DNA from: Sulfurovum sp.
GTDB taxonomy: Bacteria > Campylobacterota > Campylobacteria > Campylobacterales > Sulfurovaceae
Direction of reading: 5' to 3'
Length of the DNA: 16,071 nt
Assembly: GCA_015493425.1 (NCBI GenBank)
Contig: WGDG01000135.1
Location: 1 to 16,071, forward strand
In this document: positions 6,863 to 14,163 of the stretch, piece after piece
How the letters are laid out: each line of letters opens with the position of its first letter
How positions within the stretch are numbered: position 1 is the stretch's first letter
Notes under the pieces: model-generated
The model's input: only the letters and a program-made list of their open reading frames with translations
What the model was told of the DNA's origin: nothing
Database searches by the model: none
Position numbers and translations under genes: made by a program

Positions 6863-8155
6863 TTTAATGCCTTCATAGGCAACATCCATCATCGTATCGA
6901 TCTCTTGCTCTGTAATGACATAGGGGGGCATAAAATAGACAACCGCCCCGAGCGGGCGCAGCAGCACACCATGCTCAAGCCCGTAACGGTATACTTCCAG
7001 ACCAACACGTTCCCGGGGGTCATAGCCTTTCAGCTCTACCGCGGCAACCATACCCTGTTGACGTACCGAAGCAACATTGTCAAGTGTCCTGAAATGCTCA
7101 AGTTTTTGTGCGATATAACGTGATTTTTCTCTGTTCGATTCAATAACACTGTCCCTTTCAAAAAGCTCCAGTGTCGCCAGTGCCGCACTGCAGGCAAGCG
7201 GGTTTCCCGTATAGCTGTGTGAATGGAGAAAAGCTTTATATTCGTTATAGTCACAGTAAAACGCACTGTACACTTCATCCGTAGTCATTACTACCGAAAG
7301 CGGCAGATAACCGCCTGTCAATCCCTTGGAGAGTGTCATAAAATCAGGAGAAATACCTGCAAGATCACAGGCAAACATTTCCCCTGTACGCCCGAATCCT
7401 GTCATGATCTCATCGGCAATGAGGTGCACATCATACCGTTGTGTCAAGCGTCTCGCACCGACAAGATAGTCAGGATGGTACATATGCATACTGCCTGCCC
7501 CCTGGATCAACGGTTCAATGATAAATGCCGCAATCTCATCGGCACGTGCCTCAAGCATTGCTTCAAGTGCTGTCAGCGCCTCCTCGGCAGTTTCAGGAGT
7601 CTGATCTTTGGGAACAGGTACCTGTACATTCGCTATCAAAAGCGGTTCATATGTCTCTTTGTAAAGCGCTACGTCTCCCACAGAGAGCGCACCTATCGTC
7701 TCTCCGTGATAGGAGTTTGTCAACGAAAGGAAAAGTGATTTTGTTTTGCCGTTGTTACGGTGACAGTGGTAACTCATCTTCAGTGCAGCCTCGATCGCAC
7801 TTGATCCGTTGTCAACATAGAAAACTTTTTGAAGTGTATTCGGTGTCAATGCAACCAGCTTATGTGCAAGTTCAATGGCGGGTTCATGGGTAAACCCTGC
7901 CAGCAACACATGTTCAAGTGTGTCAACCTGCTCCTTGATCCTGTTGTTGATATAGGGATTCGCATGCCCGAAAAGGTTGACCCACCATGAACTGATTGCA
8001 TCGATATAAGCATTGCCCTCAAAATCATAAAGCCATACTCCTTTCCCCGATTTCACCGGAATGAGCGGCAGGCTTTCATGATCTTTCATCTGGGTACAGG
8101 GATGCCAGATTACTTCAAGGTCTCTGTTCATCATTTCTATGTTACGGTTGTTCAC
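6842..8155 (-). CDS. bioA: Adenosylmethionine-8-amino-7-oxononanoate aminotransferase (BioA)
   Basis: PLP-dependent class III aminotransferase of biotin synthesis; it converts 7-keto-8-aminopelargonic acid to 7,8-diaminopelargonic acid with SAM as amino donor. Hallmarks: IWHPCTQMKDHE near the start, SSWWVNLFGHANP, GSSAIEAALKM (PLP phosphate), SYHGETIGALSVG, IIEPLIQGAGSM, LIADEIMTGFGRTG (PLP-binding Asp) and the Schiff-base lysine in TLSKGLTGG (Lys277 from the start used here), then HSYTGNPLAC and LLRPLGAVVYFMPPY. I chose GTG at 8155 because AAGGAT lies about 8 bases upstream; ATG at 8134 or 8131 is possible but has a poor site, and TTG at 8176 seems too long. Length is 437 residues (E. coli about 430). 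The final KLEIRN is encoded by 7-bp repeats and may be a late addition. It is divergent from the PpiD-like gene, as in related genomes. Confidence 0.96.
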   Translation of the reverse strand: MNNRNIEMMNRDLEVIWHPCTQMKDHESLPLIPVKSGKGVWLYDFEGNAYIDAISSWWVNLFGHANPYINNRIKEQVDTLEHVLLAGFTHEPAIELAHKLVALTPNTLQKVFYVDNGSSAIEAALKMSYHCHRNNGKTKSLFLSLTNSYHGETIGALSVGDVALYKETYEPLLIANVQVPVPKDQTPETAEEALTALEAMLEARADEIAAFIIEPLIQGAGSMHMYHPDYLVGARRLTQRYDVHLIADEIMTGFGRTGEMFACDLAGISPDFMTLSKGLTGGYLPLSVVMTTDEVYSAFYCDYNEYKAFLHSHSYTGNPLACSAALATLELFERDSVIESNREKSRYIAQKLEHFRTLDNVASVRQQGMVAAVELKGYDPRERVGLEVYRYGLEHGVLLRPLGAVVYFMPPYVITEQEIDTMMDVAYEGIKKLEIRN

Positions 8156-8197
8156 TACGTAATATCCTTTTTTCAATTGGTATTAACCACAAGTTGA

Positions 8198-8220
8198 CTA
8201 AAATATTATACAAATTTTAG
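8198..8220. promoter_or_regulatory. Inverted repeat CTAAAAT-N9-ATTTTAG over the bioA -10 box (possible operator)
   Basis: Perfect 7-bp arms at 8198-8204 and 8214-8220 with a 9-bp spacer, lying between the divergent bioA and PpiD-like genes. On the minus strand the spacer contains TATAAT (8210-8205), a perfect -10 box about 50 bp before the bioA start. A protein bound here would cover that promoter. On the plus strand TTGACT at 8194-8199 with TAGCAT at 8218-8223 is a weak candidate promoter for the foldase gene. The arms do not resemble the known BirA operator. AT-rich chance symmetry is possible. Confidence 0.45.
8205..8210 (-). promoter_or_regulatory. -10 box TATAAT for bioA
   Basis: Minus-strand TATAAT within TTTGTATAATATTTT, leaving a leader of about 40-45 nt before the GTG start at 8155. 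No convincing -35 is seen. Confidence 0.6.
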
Positions 8221-8240
8221 CATAGAAGGCAGATAAAAGA

Positions 8241-9716
8241 ATGATAAGTTGGATGCAGAAACACAACCGTTATCTCGTATGGACCATCTGGATCGCGACC
8301 ATCGCGTTCATTGGTGCCGGTTTCGTAGGCTGGGGAAGCTATAACTTCGGTGGAAAAGCAGGCAATGTGGCAAAAGTCGGTGACATTGAAATCACACAGG
8401 CAAAACTCAACCAGGCCTATAGCGACCTGTACGCCCGCTACAACGAAATGTTCAAAGGGCAGTTTGACGAGAAAAAAGCCAAAGAGATGGGACTGGTACA
8501 GCAAGCCTTTGCCACACTTGAAACGCAGGCAAGACTGCTCAATTATGCCCAGACACTGGGCGTCATTGTCTCTGACGATGAACTTGCCCATACACTGCAA
8601 TCGATCAAAGCATTTCAGAAAGACGGAAAATTTGACCGCAGCATTTACAATATGTTCCTTAAAAACCGCCGCATGAAAGCCAAAGATTTCGAAGCACGTT
8701 TGAGAGACGAGTTGACCATCAACAAACTTCTGACACTCCTTAACGTTGAAAGCCTCCCGCTTGAAGAAGAAGCCATCGGTTCCGCCCTGAATGTCGCTGA
8801 CAAGTTCAAATACGAAGTGCTCTCACTTGACGATGTCAACCTGACACTTGATGAAGGCAAGCTAAAGGCATTCTGGGAAGCGCATAAGACCGAATTCACA
8901 ACACCCAAAAAGTATACCCTCTCCCTGCTCTGGACCGACAGCAGCAATACACCGGTAGATGAAAAAGAGCTCAAAGCATTCTTCGATACCAACAGTTTCA
9001 ACTATATTGACAAAAACGGCAAACAGCTGACCTTTGAAGAAGCAAAAGAAAAGGTTGCAAAAGACCTCAAAATCAAAAAGACAAAAAAGACAGCACAACG
9101 TGCCTACATTGCCTTCAAAAAAGGCAAACAGGATGCTGACGAAAGCGTGACACTGCCTCTAAACGCCCCTACACTCTCCAAAGATATCTGGAGCGAGATT
9201 CAGCAGCATGATGCGGGTGCCATTCTCAAACCGAAAGTTGTCAACAGCAAATACGTCACCGTCAAGATCGAAAAAGTTATTGAGCCCAAAGTCATGACCT
9301 TTGAAGAAGCCAAACCGCTTGTCACAAAACTGTATGAAGCTGATGCCAAACAAAAAGCGCTGGCAGCACTGGCAGAGAAAAAAGTGAAGACCATTGCCGA
9401 CAGCAATACAACCGTTTCTGACTTTGTCACTTTGAGTGACGCTGACAACCTGAAAGGGTTAAATTCACAGGAAAGTTTACAATTTCTACAAAAACTCTTT
9501 ACATCTTTAGAAGAAAAGGGTATTATTAGGCTATCAAATAAAGTTGTAGTCTACGACATTATGGCGCAAAAGCACCTCTCTCCTGATGCAAACCTCACGG
9601 AACGTGTCAAGGAAACTGTCAATACAATCAAACCGAGGGTCTTTGAATCCAACCTTATTCAGGTTCTGGCCAAGAAGTATCCGACTGAAGTCTATGTGGG
9701 AGGACTCAAGAATTGA
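8241..9716 (+). CDS. PpiD-like membrane-anchored periplasmic foldase (SurA_N domain, no visible parvulin domain)
   Basis: Signal-anchor protein of 491 residues: a short cytoplasmic N-terminus (MISWMQKHNR), a membrane helix at about 11-33 and the rest periplasmic. NVAKVGDIEITQAKLNQAY (42-60) and the following helices to about 170 match the SurA/PpiD N-terminal chaperone domain. Family members hold newly exported proteins near the Sec translocon. E. coli PpiD is 623 residues with an inactive parvulin domain; here the middle (about 215-350) has none of the parvulin marks (HILV, GGDMGW). Instead TFEEAK-type helices appear twice (264-269 and 353-358). The gene overlaps the ftsA start by 4 bp (TTGA), so the two are probably translationally coupled. 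A local AT-rich patch near 9460-9550 carries a promoter-like pair. Databases often call such proteins peptidylprolyl isomerase; that activity is doubtful here. Confidence 0.88.
   Translation: MISWMQKHNRYLVWTIWIATIAFIGAGFVGWGSYNFGGKAGNVAKVGDIEITQAKLNQAYSDLYARYNEMFKGQFDEKKAKEMGLVQQAFATLETQARLLNYAQTLGVIVSDDELAHTLQSIKAFQKDGKFDRSIYNMFLKNRRMKAKDFEARLRDELTINKLLTLLNVESLPLEEEAIGSALNVADKFKYEVLSLDDVNLTLDEGKLKAFWEAHKTEFTTPKKYTLSLLWTDSSNTPVDEKELKAFFDTNSFNYIDKNGKQLTFEEAKEKVAKDLKIKKTKKTAQRAYIAFKKGKQDADESVTLPLNAPTLSKDIWSEIQQHDAGAILKPKVVNSKYVTVKIEKVIEPKVMTFEEAKPLVTKLYEADAKQKALAALAEKKVKTIADSNTTVSDFVTLSDADNLKGLNSQESLQFLQKLFTSLEEKGIIRLSNKVVVYDIMAQKHLSPDANLTERVKETVNTIKPRVFESNLIQVLAKKYPTEVYVGGLKN
9498..9526 (+). 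promoter_or_regulatory. Internal sigma70-type promoter before ftsA, inside the foldase gene
   Basis: TTTACA (9498-9503), exactly 17 bp, then TATTAT (9521-9526): five of six matches to each consensus hexamer at ideal spacing. It lies about 185 bp before the ftsA start in a stretch of the foldase gene that is locally AT-rich and uses codons uncommon in the rest of the gene (TTA, CTA, AGG). It could give ftsA-ftsZ a supply independent of the upstream promoter. Confidence 0.5.
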
Positions 9717-11092
9717 GTGATACAGTTTTAGCGATCGATATCGGTTCTACGAAGGTCTGTGCGATCATCGCAGAAATCGATAACGGCAAGGTTCAGATAC
9801 TGGGCCACGGTATCACCAAATCCCAGGGCATCAAAAAAGGTGCCATCACCAACATTGAACTGGCTTCCAAATCCATCAAGAAAGCTGTCAGTGATGCCAA
9901 ACGCATTGCAGGCAGCAATATTACCTCTGCAACCGTTTCCATCTCCAATGCCTATGCCAAGAGCCTCAACTCTACAGGTATCGTCAATATTCCGCATAAA
10001 GACATCTCCATCAAGGAGATCAACCGTGTCATGCAGACGGCGCTCTATAATGCCAATGTGCCCAATGAATATGAAGTGATTCACGTACTTCCCTACAACT
10101 TCAGAGTGGACGACCAGGATTTCATCGAAGATCCGTTTGGTATGAATGCCAGCCGTATGGAAGTCGATGTCAATATTATCATGACACAGAAATCCAACCT
10201 TTCCAACCTTAAAAAAGCAGTACGTTCCGCAGGTATTGAAATTGACGGCATCGTTCTGAGCGGTTACGCATCGGCAATTGCCGTGATGGGCGATGATGAA
10301 AAAGAACTTGGAGTTGCCGTTATCGATCTCGGCGGACAGACCAGCAACCTTGTCATTCATGTCGGGAACTCCATCCGATACAACGATTTCCTCGGTGTCG
10401 GTTCCAACCATATTACGAACGACCTCTCTATGGCACTCCATACACCGTTACAGATTGCCGAAAGTGTCAAGATCCGTCACGGAAACCTGATCGAGACAAG
10501 CAACGAAGTGATCGAACTGCCTATCATCGGTGATGAAGAGAACCGAAACGGCGTTTCTCTGGAGATTGTCCACTCTGTCATTTTCGCCCGTGTCGAAGAA
10601 GCATTGATGATCCTTGCCAAATCCCTGGAGAAATCGGCACTCAAAGAACAGATCGGTGCAGGCATCATTCTCACAGGCGGCATGACCAAGCTCAAGGGCA
10701 TCCGTGAACTTGCACAGTCGATCTTTCCTGCCATGCCGGTACGTATCGGCAGACCACAGGAAGTTGAAGGAATGTTTGAAGAGCTCAAGGATCCCGCATT
10801 CTCTACCGTTGTAGGTCTGCTGCTCTACAGAGCAGGCAAACATACACAGTATGAGATCAATTTCAACAATGAAATGCTCCACTCCAAAGCGGAACACACC
10901 GATAATCTTGAGGATATACGTCTTCAACAGTCCGACCAGCGCAAAGAAGAGCCTGCTCCTGCTCCCAAAAGAAAGGAGCAGGCCCACGAAGAGAAACCGG
11001 AAACAATCGTTTTTGATGACCTGCCCGATCCCAATGCGGAGAAAAGCAGTGCTTTCAAAAAGATTGCCAACTGGGCCAAACAGTTATTTTAA
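9713..11092 (+). CDS. ftsA: Cell division protein FtsA
   Basis: Actin-like ATPase that tethers FtsZ filaments to the inner membrane at the division site. The 459 residues show phosphate-1 motif LAIDIGSTKVCAIIAE (6-21), the FtsA-specific 1C region (about 85-165), phosphate-2 motif VIDLGGQTSNLVIHVG (203-218) and adenosine motif ILTGGMTKLKGI (319-330). A charged, Pro-rich linker (about 385-440, EEPAPAPKRKEQ) leads to an amphipathic membrane-targeting helix, FKKIANWAKQLF, at the C-terminus. The start is TTG at 9713, overlapping the foldase stop as TTGA; GGGAGGA at 9698-9704 is a strong, well-spaced ribosome binding site and the next residues (SDTVLAIDIG) match the family start. It is about 40 residues longer than E. 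coli FtsA, mainly in the linker. ftsZ follows after 26 bp. Confidence 0.97.
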   Translation: MSDTVLAIDIGSTKVCAIIAEIDNGKVQILGHGITKSQGIKKGAITNIELASKSIKKAVSDAKRIAGSNITSATVSISNAYAKSLNSTGIVNIPHKDISIKEINRVMQTALYNANVPNEYEVIHVLPYNFRVDDQDFIEDPFGMNASRMEVDVNIIMTQKSNLSNLKKAVRSAGIEIDGIVLSGYASAIAVMGDDEKELGVAVIDLGGQTSNLVIHVGNSIRYNDFLGVGSNHITNDLSMALHTPLQIAESVKIRHGNLIETSNEVIELPIIGDEENRNGVSLEIVHSVIFARVEEALMILAKSLEKSALKEQIGAGIILTGGMTKLKGIRELAQSIFPAMPVRIGRPQEVEGMFEELKDPAFSTVVGLLLYRAGKHTQYEINFNNEMLHSKAEHTDNLEDIRLQQSDQRKEEPAPAPKRKEQAHEEKPETIVFDDLPDPNAEKSSAFKKIANWAKQLF

Positions 11093-11118
11093 GATACAAC
11101 ACTAAAAAGGGGGAAGAA

Positions 11119-12273
11119 ATGGAAGAATTCGAAATAGATATCGTAGAAACCAAGTGCCACACCAATGGCGCAAAGATCAAAGCAATCGGCGTAGGCGGCG
11201 GTGGCGGTAACATGATCAACCACATGATTCAGGAAGGTATCAACAGTATTGACCTGATTGTTGCCAACACCGATGCACAGGCACTGGAAACATCACTGGC
11301 ACCTTATAAAATGCAACTGGGTATCAATGCTACACGCGGTCTGGGTGCCGGAATGGTACCGGAAAAAGGACGTGAAGCGGCACTTGAAAGCTTTGAAGAC
11401 ATCAAAGCGATGCTCGAAGGCTCAGACATTGTCTTTATCTCTGCCGGCCTCGGCGGCGGTACAGGTACCGGTGCAGCACCTATCATTGCACAGGCTGCCA
11501 AAGAGGTTGGCGCACTGACTGTTTCCATTGTTACAAGTCCGTTTAAATTTGAAGGTCGCAAGCGTACCAAACTGGCCAAAGAGGGTCTTGAAGAACTCAA
11601 ACGTGAGAGCGACTCCATCATTGTCGTACCCAATGAAAAGCTCCTCTCTATTGTAGAGAAGAACCTTGGTATCAAAGAGAGTTTCCGTATGGTAGATGAC
11701 ATTCTTGCACAGGCTGTCGGCGGTATCTCAAAAGTGATCCTCTCCCATGGTGACAATGATATCAACCTCGACTTCGCCGATGTCAAAACCGTTATGAGTC
11801 ACAGAGGTCTTGCACTGATGGGTACAGGCTACAGCGCCGGAACCAATGCAGCGTATGATGCAGCCAAAGCGGCCATTGAATCACCGCTGCTTGACAATAT
11901 CTCCATTGACGGTGCAATGGGTGTACTGGTTCACTTCGACATTCACCCTGACTATCCTATTATGGAGATCGGAGAAGCAATGAGTATTGTTGAAGAGAGT
12001 GCCGACGAGGATGCTTCCGTTATCTTTGGTACAACAACCAACCCTGACATGGCGATCGACGAAGTAAGAATTACTATTATTGCCACCGGTTTTGAAGACA
12101 AGAATGCTATTCCTGAACCCACAACGATCAAAAAGCAGGAAACACTGCTTGGCAGCAACACCAACAGTATCAATACCATCAATACACTGGCAGGCAGAAA
12201 GGTTGTCGGGTATGACGGAGACCATGAGGACATCCTTGATGTACCGACATTCCTCCGAAAGCAGATGGACTAA
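11119..12273 (+). CDS. ftsZ: Cell division GTPase FtsZ
   Basis: Tubulin-like GTPase that forms the Z-ring. The 384 residues hold KIKAIGVGGGGGNMINHM (19-36), the tubulin signature GGGTGTG (112-118), NTDAQAL (50-56), the GTP-contact PFKFEGRKR (141-149) and the T7 catalytic loop NLDFADVKTVM (216-226). A short variable linker (about 330-370) leads to the conserved C-terminal peptide DVPTFLRKQMD, which binds FtsA and other partners. The N-terminal extension EEFEIDIVETKCHTNGAK is mildly acidic. A very strong ribosome binding site, AAGGGGG at 11107-11113, precedes the ATG and should give translation well above that of ftsA. The transcript probably ends at the hairpin at 12295-12324. Nothing is missing or odd. 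Confidence 0.98.
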   Translation: MEEFEIDIVETKCHTNGAKIKAIGVGGGGGNMINHMIQEGINSIDLIVANTDAQALETSLAPYKMQLGINATRGLGAGMVPEKGREAALESFEDIKAMLEGSDIVFISAGLGGGTGTGAAPIIAQAAKEVGALTVSIVTSPFKFEGRKRTKLAKEGLEELKRESDSIIVVPNEKLLSIVEKNLGIKESFRMVDDILAQAVGGISKVILSHGDNDINLDFADVKTVMSHRGLALMGTGYSAGTNAAYDAAKAAIESPLLDNISIDGAMGVLVHFDIHPDYPIMEIGEAMSIVEESADEDASVIFGTTTNPDMAIDEVRITIIATGFEDKNAIPEPTTIKKQETLLGSNTNSINTINTLAGRKVVGYDGDHEDILDVPTFLRKQMD

Positions 12274-12294
12274 CACTCTTTTCTCCCTTTTTAG

Positions 12295-12324
12295 TGCAGG
12301 AGTCTTCCCTCCTGCAAAACTTTT
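12295..12324 (+). terminator. Hairpin terminator after ftsZ
   Basis: TGCAGGAG (12295-12302), loop TCTTCC, CTCCTGCA (12309-12316): a perfect 8-bp stem 22 bp after the ftsZ stop, then AAAC and TTTT. The T tract is short and offset from the stem, so termination may be partial. Confidence 0.65.
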
Positions 12325-12346
12325 CCCCTATTAACCTCTTTTTCGC

Positions 12347-12364
12347 TATGATACTTCTATCATA
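12347..12364 (+). promoter_or_regulatory. -10 box inside a perfect dyad upstream of the lipoprotein gene
   Basis: TATGAT (12347-12352), preceded by CGC, is the likely -10 box, with the ATG at 12398. It forms the left arm of the perfect dyad TATGATA-CTTC-TATCATA (12347-12364), which could be an operator or a chance symmetry of an AT-rich box. AAGGAAA about 8 bases before the ATG is the ribosome binding site. Confidence 0.5.
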
Positions 12365-12397
12365 ATTCGCTTATCATTTTCATAAGGAAAACAGACA

Positions 12398-12976
12398 ATG
12401 AAATACATTAGAACACTCTCTACCGTAGCACTGACGGGCGTAGGCGCTCTGCTTGCAACAGGATTGACCGGATGTGAACAGAAAACATCCCAGGAGCAAC
12501 CGCAGGCCAAAGGCGCTTTTGTCGTCATCGAAGAGACAGCACCGGGAAAATACAAGATCAAAGACGAGTTTCCGTCTGATGAAACACGCATTATCCTCAA
12601 AAAACTCGACGGTACCGAAAAGGTACTGACCAAAGAGGAGATGGATGCCCTCGTCAAGCAGGAAGCTGCAAAAATAGACAATGGCACATCTCCGTTAACC
12701 CAGCCGGATGCTCAGGCACAGATGCAGGGTGGTATGGGGCTTGGAGAAGCCATTCTCGCTTCTGCTGCAGGTGCCATTATCGGTTCGTGGATAGGCAGCA
12801 AACTCTTTGGCAACCAGAACTACCAAAACAACCGTAAAGCGGGTTACAAGTCACCCTCAACCTACCAGCGCAGCAAAAGCAGTTTCAGCAAAGCACGAAA
12901 AAGTACAAGCAAACGCAGCGGCTTCTTCGGCGGCAGGAAGAGCACTTCAAGAAGCGGCGGCTTCTTTGGCGGTTGA
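12398..12976 (+). CDS. UPF0323-like lipoprotein with glycine zipper and GFFGG tail
   Basis: 192 residues. The N-terminus is a lipoprotein signal peptide with lipobox LTGC (Cys26), so the mature protein should be lipidated at Cys26. Then come a small charged domain (about 38-92, FVVIEETAPGKYKIKDE), a Gln/Ala-rich link and a glycine-rich hydrophobic segment at 111-138 (GGMGLGEAILASAAGAIIG) resembling a glycine zipper. A basic Ser/Lys/Arg tail ends with two copies of GFFGG (175-179 and 188-192). From memory this matches the UPF0323 family (Cj0371, HP0232), also found next to the same ligase gene. Its biochemical role is unknown to me. The stop overlaps a possible TTG start of the ligase and lies 2 bp before its ATG, so the two are almost surely co-translated. 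Confidence 0.8.
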   Translation: MKYIRTLSTVALTGVGALLATGLTGCEQKTSQEQPQAKGAFVVIEETAPGKYKIKDEFPSDETRIILKKLDGTEKVLTKEEMDALVKQEAAKIDNGTSPLTQPDAQAQMQGGMGLGEAILASAAGAIIGSWIGSKLFGNQNYQNNRKAGYKSPSTYQRSKSSFSKARKSTSKRSGFFGGRKSTSRSGGFFGG

Positions 12977-12978
12977 GT

Positions 12979-14163
12979 ATGGTCAAGCTGCTTCAAGTCT
13001 CACCCCTTACCACTGACTATCTTGAGTCACTCGGTTTTGTCTGGCATACCGACAGTGACGAAACACCGTATGTTTCAGACAAACTGGTAGTGCTTACACC
13101 AAAAGAAGCCGAAGCTTACTATAATGCGGGCAATACGCTCTATGAAATGTTCATTGAGGCGGCACAGCATGTCATTGACAATAACCTCTTTCATGAGATA
13201 GGTATCCCATTCAACCTTGTAGAGCTTATAACAGAAAGCTGGGAGAACGATATCCACTGGCACCTTTATGGCCGGTTTGACCTTGCAGGCGGTATTGACG
13301 GCAAACCCATCAAACTGTTGGAATTCAATGCAGATACCCCTACTGCCCTCTTTGAAACCGCCATTGTTCAGTGGGCAATGCTCAAACAAAACGACATGGA
13401 AGAGACTGCACAGTTCAACGGTGTCTATGAAGCACTGCTGGACAACTTCAAACGCCTTGTGACACTCACTGAAGATGTTTCAGAATTTGAAACGCGCTAT
13501 GAGGGGTGGAAATTTCTTTTCACTTCAATCCGCGGTAACAGTGAAGAGGAAAATACCGTCAGACTGTTACAACATATTGCTACTGAAGCCGGTTACAAGA
13601 CAGAATTTGCCTACATCGATGAAGTGGAGTTTGATGAAAAAGAGGGTATTTTCTTCAAAGAACAGCAGTACGAACTCTGGTTCAAACTCATTCCCTGGGA
13701 AGATATTGCCCTTGAAGAACCCGATCTGGCAATGATGCTTACCAATATTGTCAAAAACCAGAAAGCGATCATTTTCAACCCTGCCTACACTCTACTCTTT
13801 CAGAGCAAAGGACTGCTGACAATCCTTTGGCAGCTCTACCCGGATCATCCTCTGCTGCTTGAAACATCATTCGAGCCGCTTGGTACGGAACGTATGGTGC
13901 AAAAACCGGTCTTTGGGCGTGAAGGTGAGAGTGTCCGTATTCTTGATGAACACGGCAGCTTCATTGAAGGGGAAGAGGAAGGTGCCTACGACAGCCATAA
14001 AATGGTCTTTCAGGAATATGTCGAACTTCCCTCAGACATCGAAGGTAACAGCTATCAGGCAGGCCTCTTCTATGCCTATGAATCATGCGGTGTCGGATTC
14101 AGAAAAGGCGGAAAGATCCTTGACAATATGTCCAAATTCGTCGGACATGTTATTGAAAATTAA
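12979..14163 (+). CDS. Glutathionylspermidine synthase-like ATP-grasp ligase (YgiC/YjfC type)
   Basis: 394 residues, matching by eye the E. coli YgiC/YjfC proteins and the synthetase half of glutathionylspermidine synthase; these ATP-dependent ligases join a carboxylate to an amine. Motifs: WHLYGRFDLA (about 95-104), LLEFNADTPTALFE (113-126; YgiC has LLENNADTPTSLYE), ATEAGYKTEFAYIDE (about 201-215), LPLLW-like LLTILWQLYPDHP, MVQKPVFGREGESV (306-319, ATP-binding loop) and FQEYVELP. The amidase half of E. coli Gsp is absent, so it can only form the bond. The true substrate is not known; such stand-alone members may not make glutathionylspermidine. I chose ATG at 12979; TTG at 12973, overlapping the lipoprotein stop, is an alternative. 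Its TAA shares bases with the apaH stop on the other strand. Confidence 0.88.
   Translation: MVKLLQVSPLTTDYLESLGFVWHTDSDETPYVSDKLVVLTPKEAEAYYNAGNTLYEMFIEAAQHVIDNNLFHEIGIPFNLVELITESWENDIHWHLYGRFDLAGGIDGKPIKLLEFNADTPTALFETAIVQWAMLKQNDMEETAQFNGVYEALLDNFKRLVTLTEDVSEFETRYEGWKFLFTSIRGNSEEENTVRLLQHIATEAGYKTEFAYIDEVEFDEKEGIFFKEQQYELWFKLIPWEDIALEEPDLAMMLTNIVKNQKAIIFNPAYTLLFQSKGLLTILWQLYPDHPLLLETSFEPLGTERMVQKPVFGREGESVRILDEHGSFIEGEEEGAYDSHKMVFQEYVELPSDIEGNSYQAGLFYAYESCGVGFRKGGKILDNMSKFVGHVIEN

Noticed and set aside
8156..8176. TTG start of bioA at 8176
   Set aside because: It adds seven residues with no family likeness and no ribosome binding site; the AAGGAT before the GTG at 8155 lies inside the extension.
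9728..10441. 237-codon minus-strand frame within ftsA
   Set aside because: Shadow of ftsA; composition rich in Gly, Asp and His as expected from antisense codons, with no ribosome binding site or motif.
12973..12978. TTG start for the ligase, overlapping the lipoprotein stop
   Set aside because: Possible, but the ATG two codons later needs no rare start and is equally well placed; kept only as an alternative.
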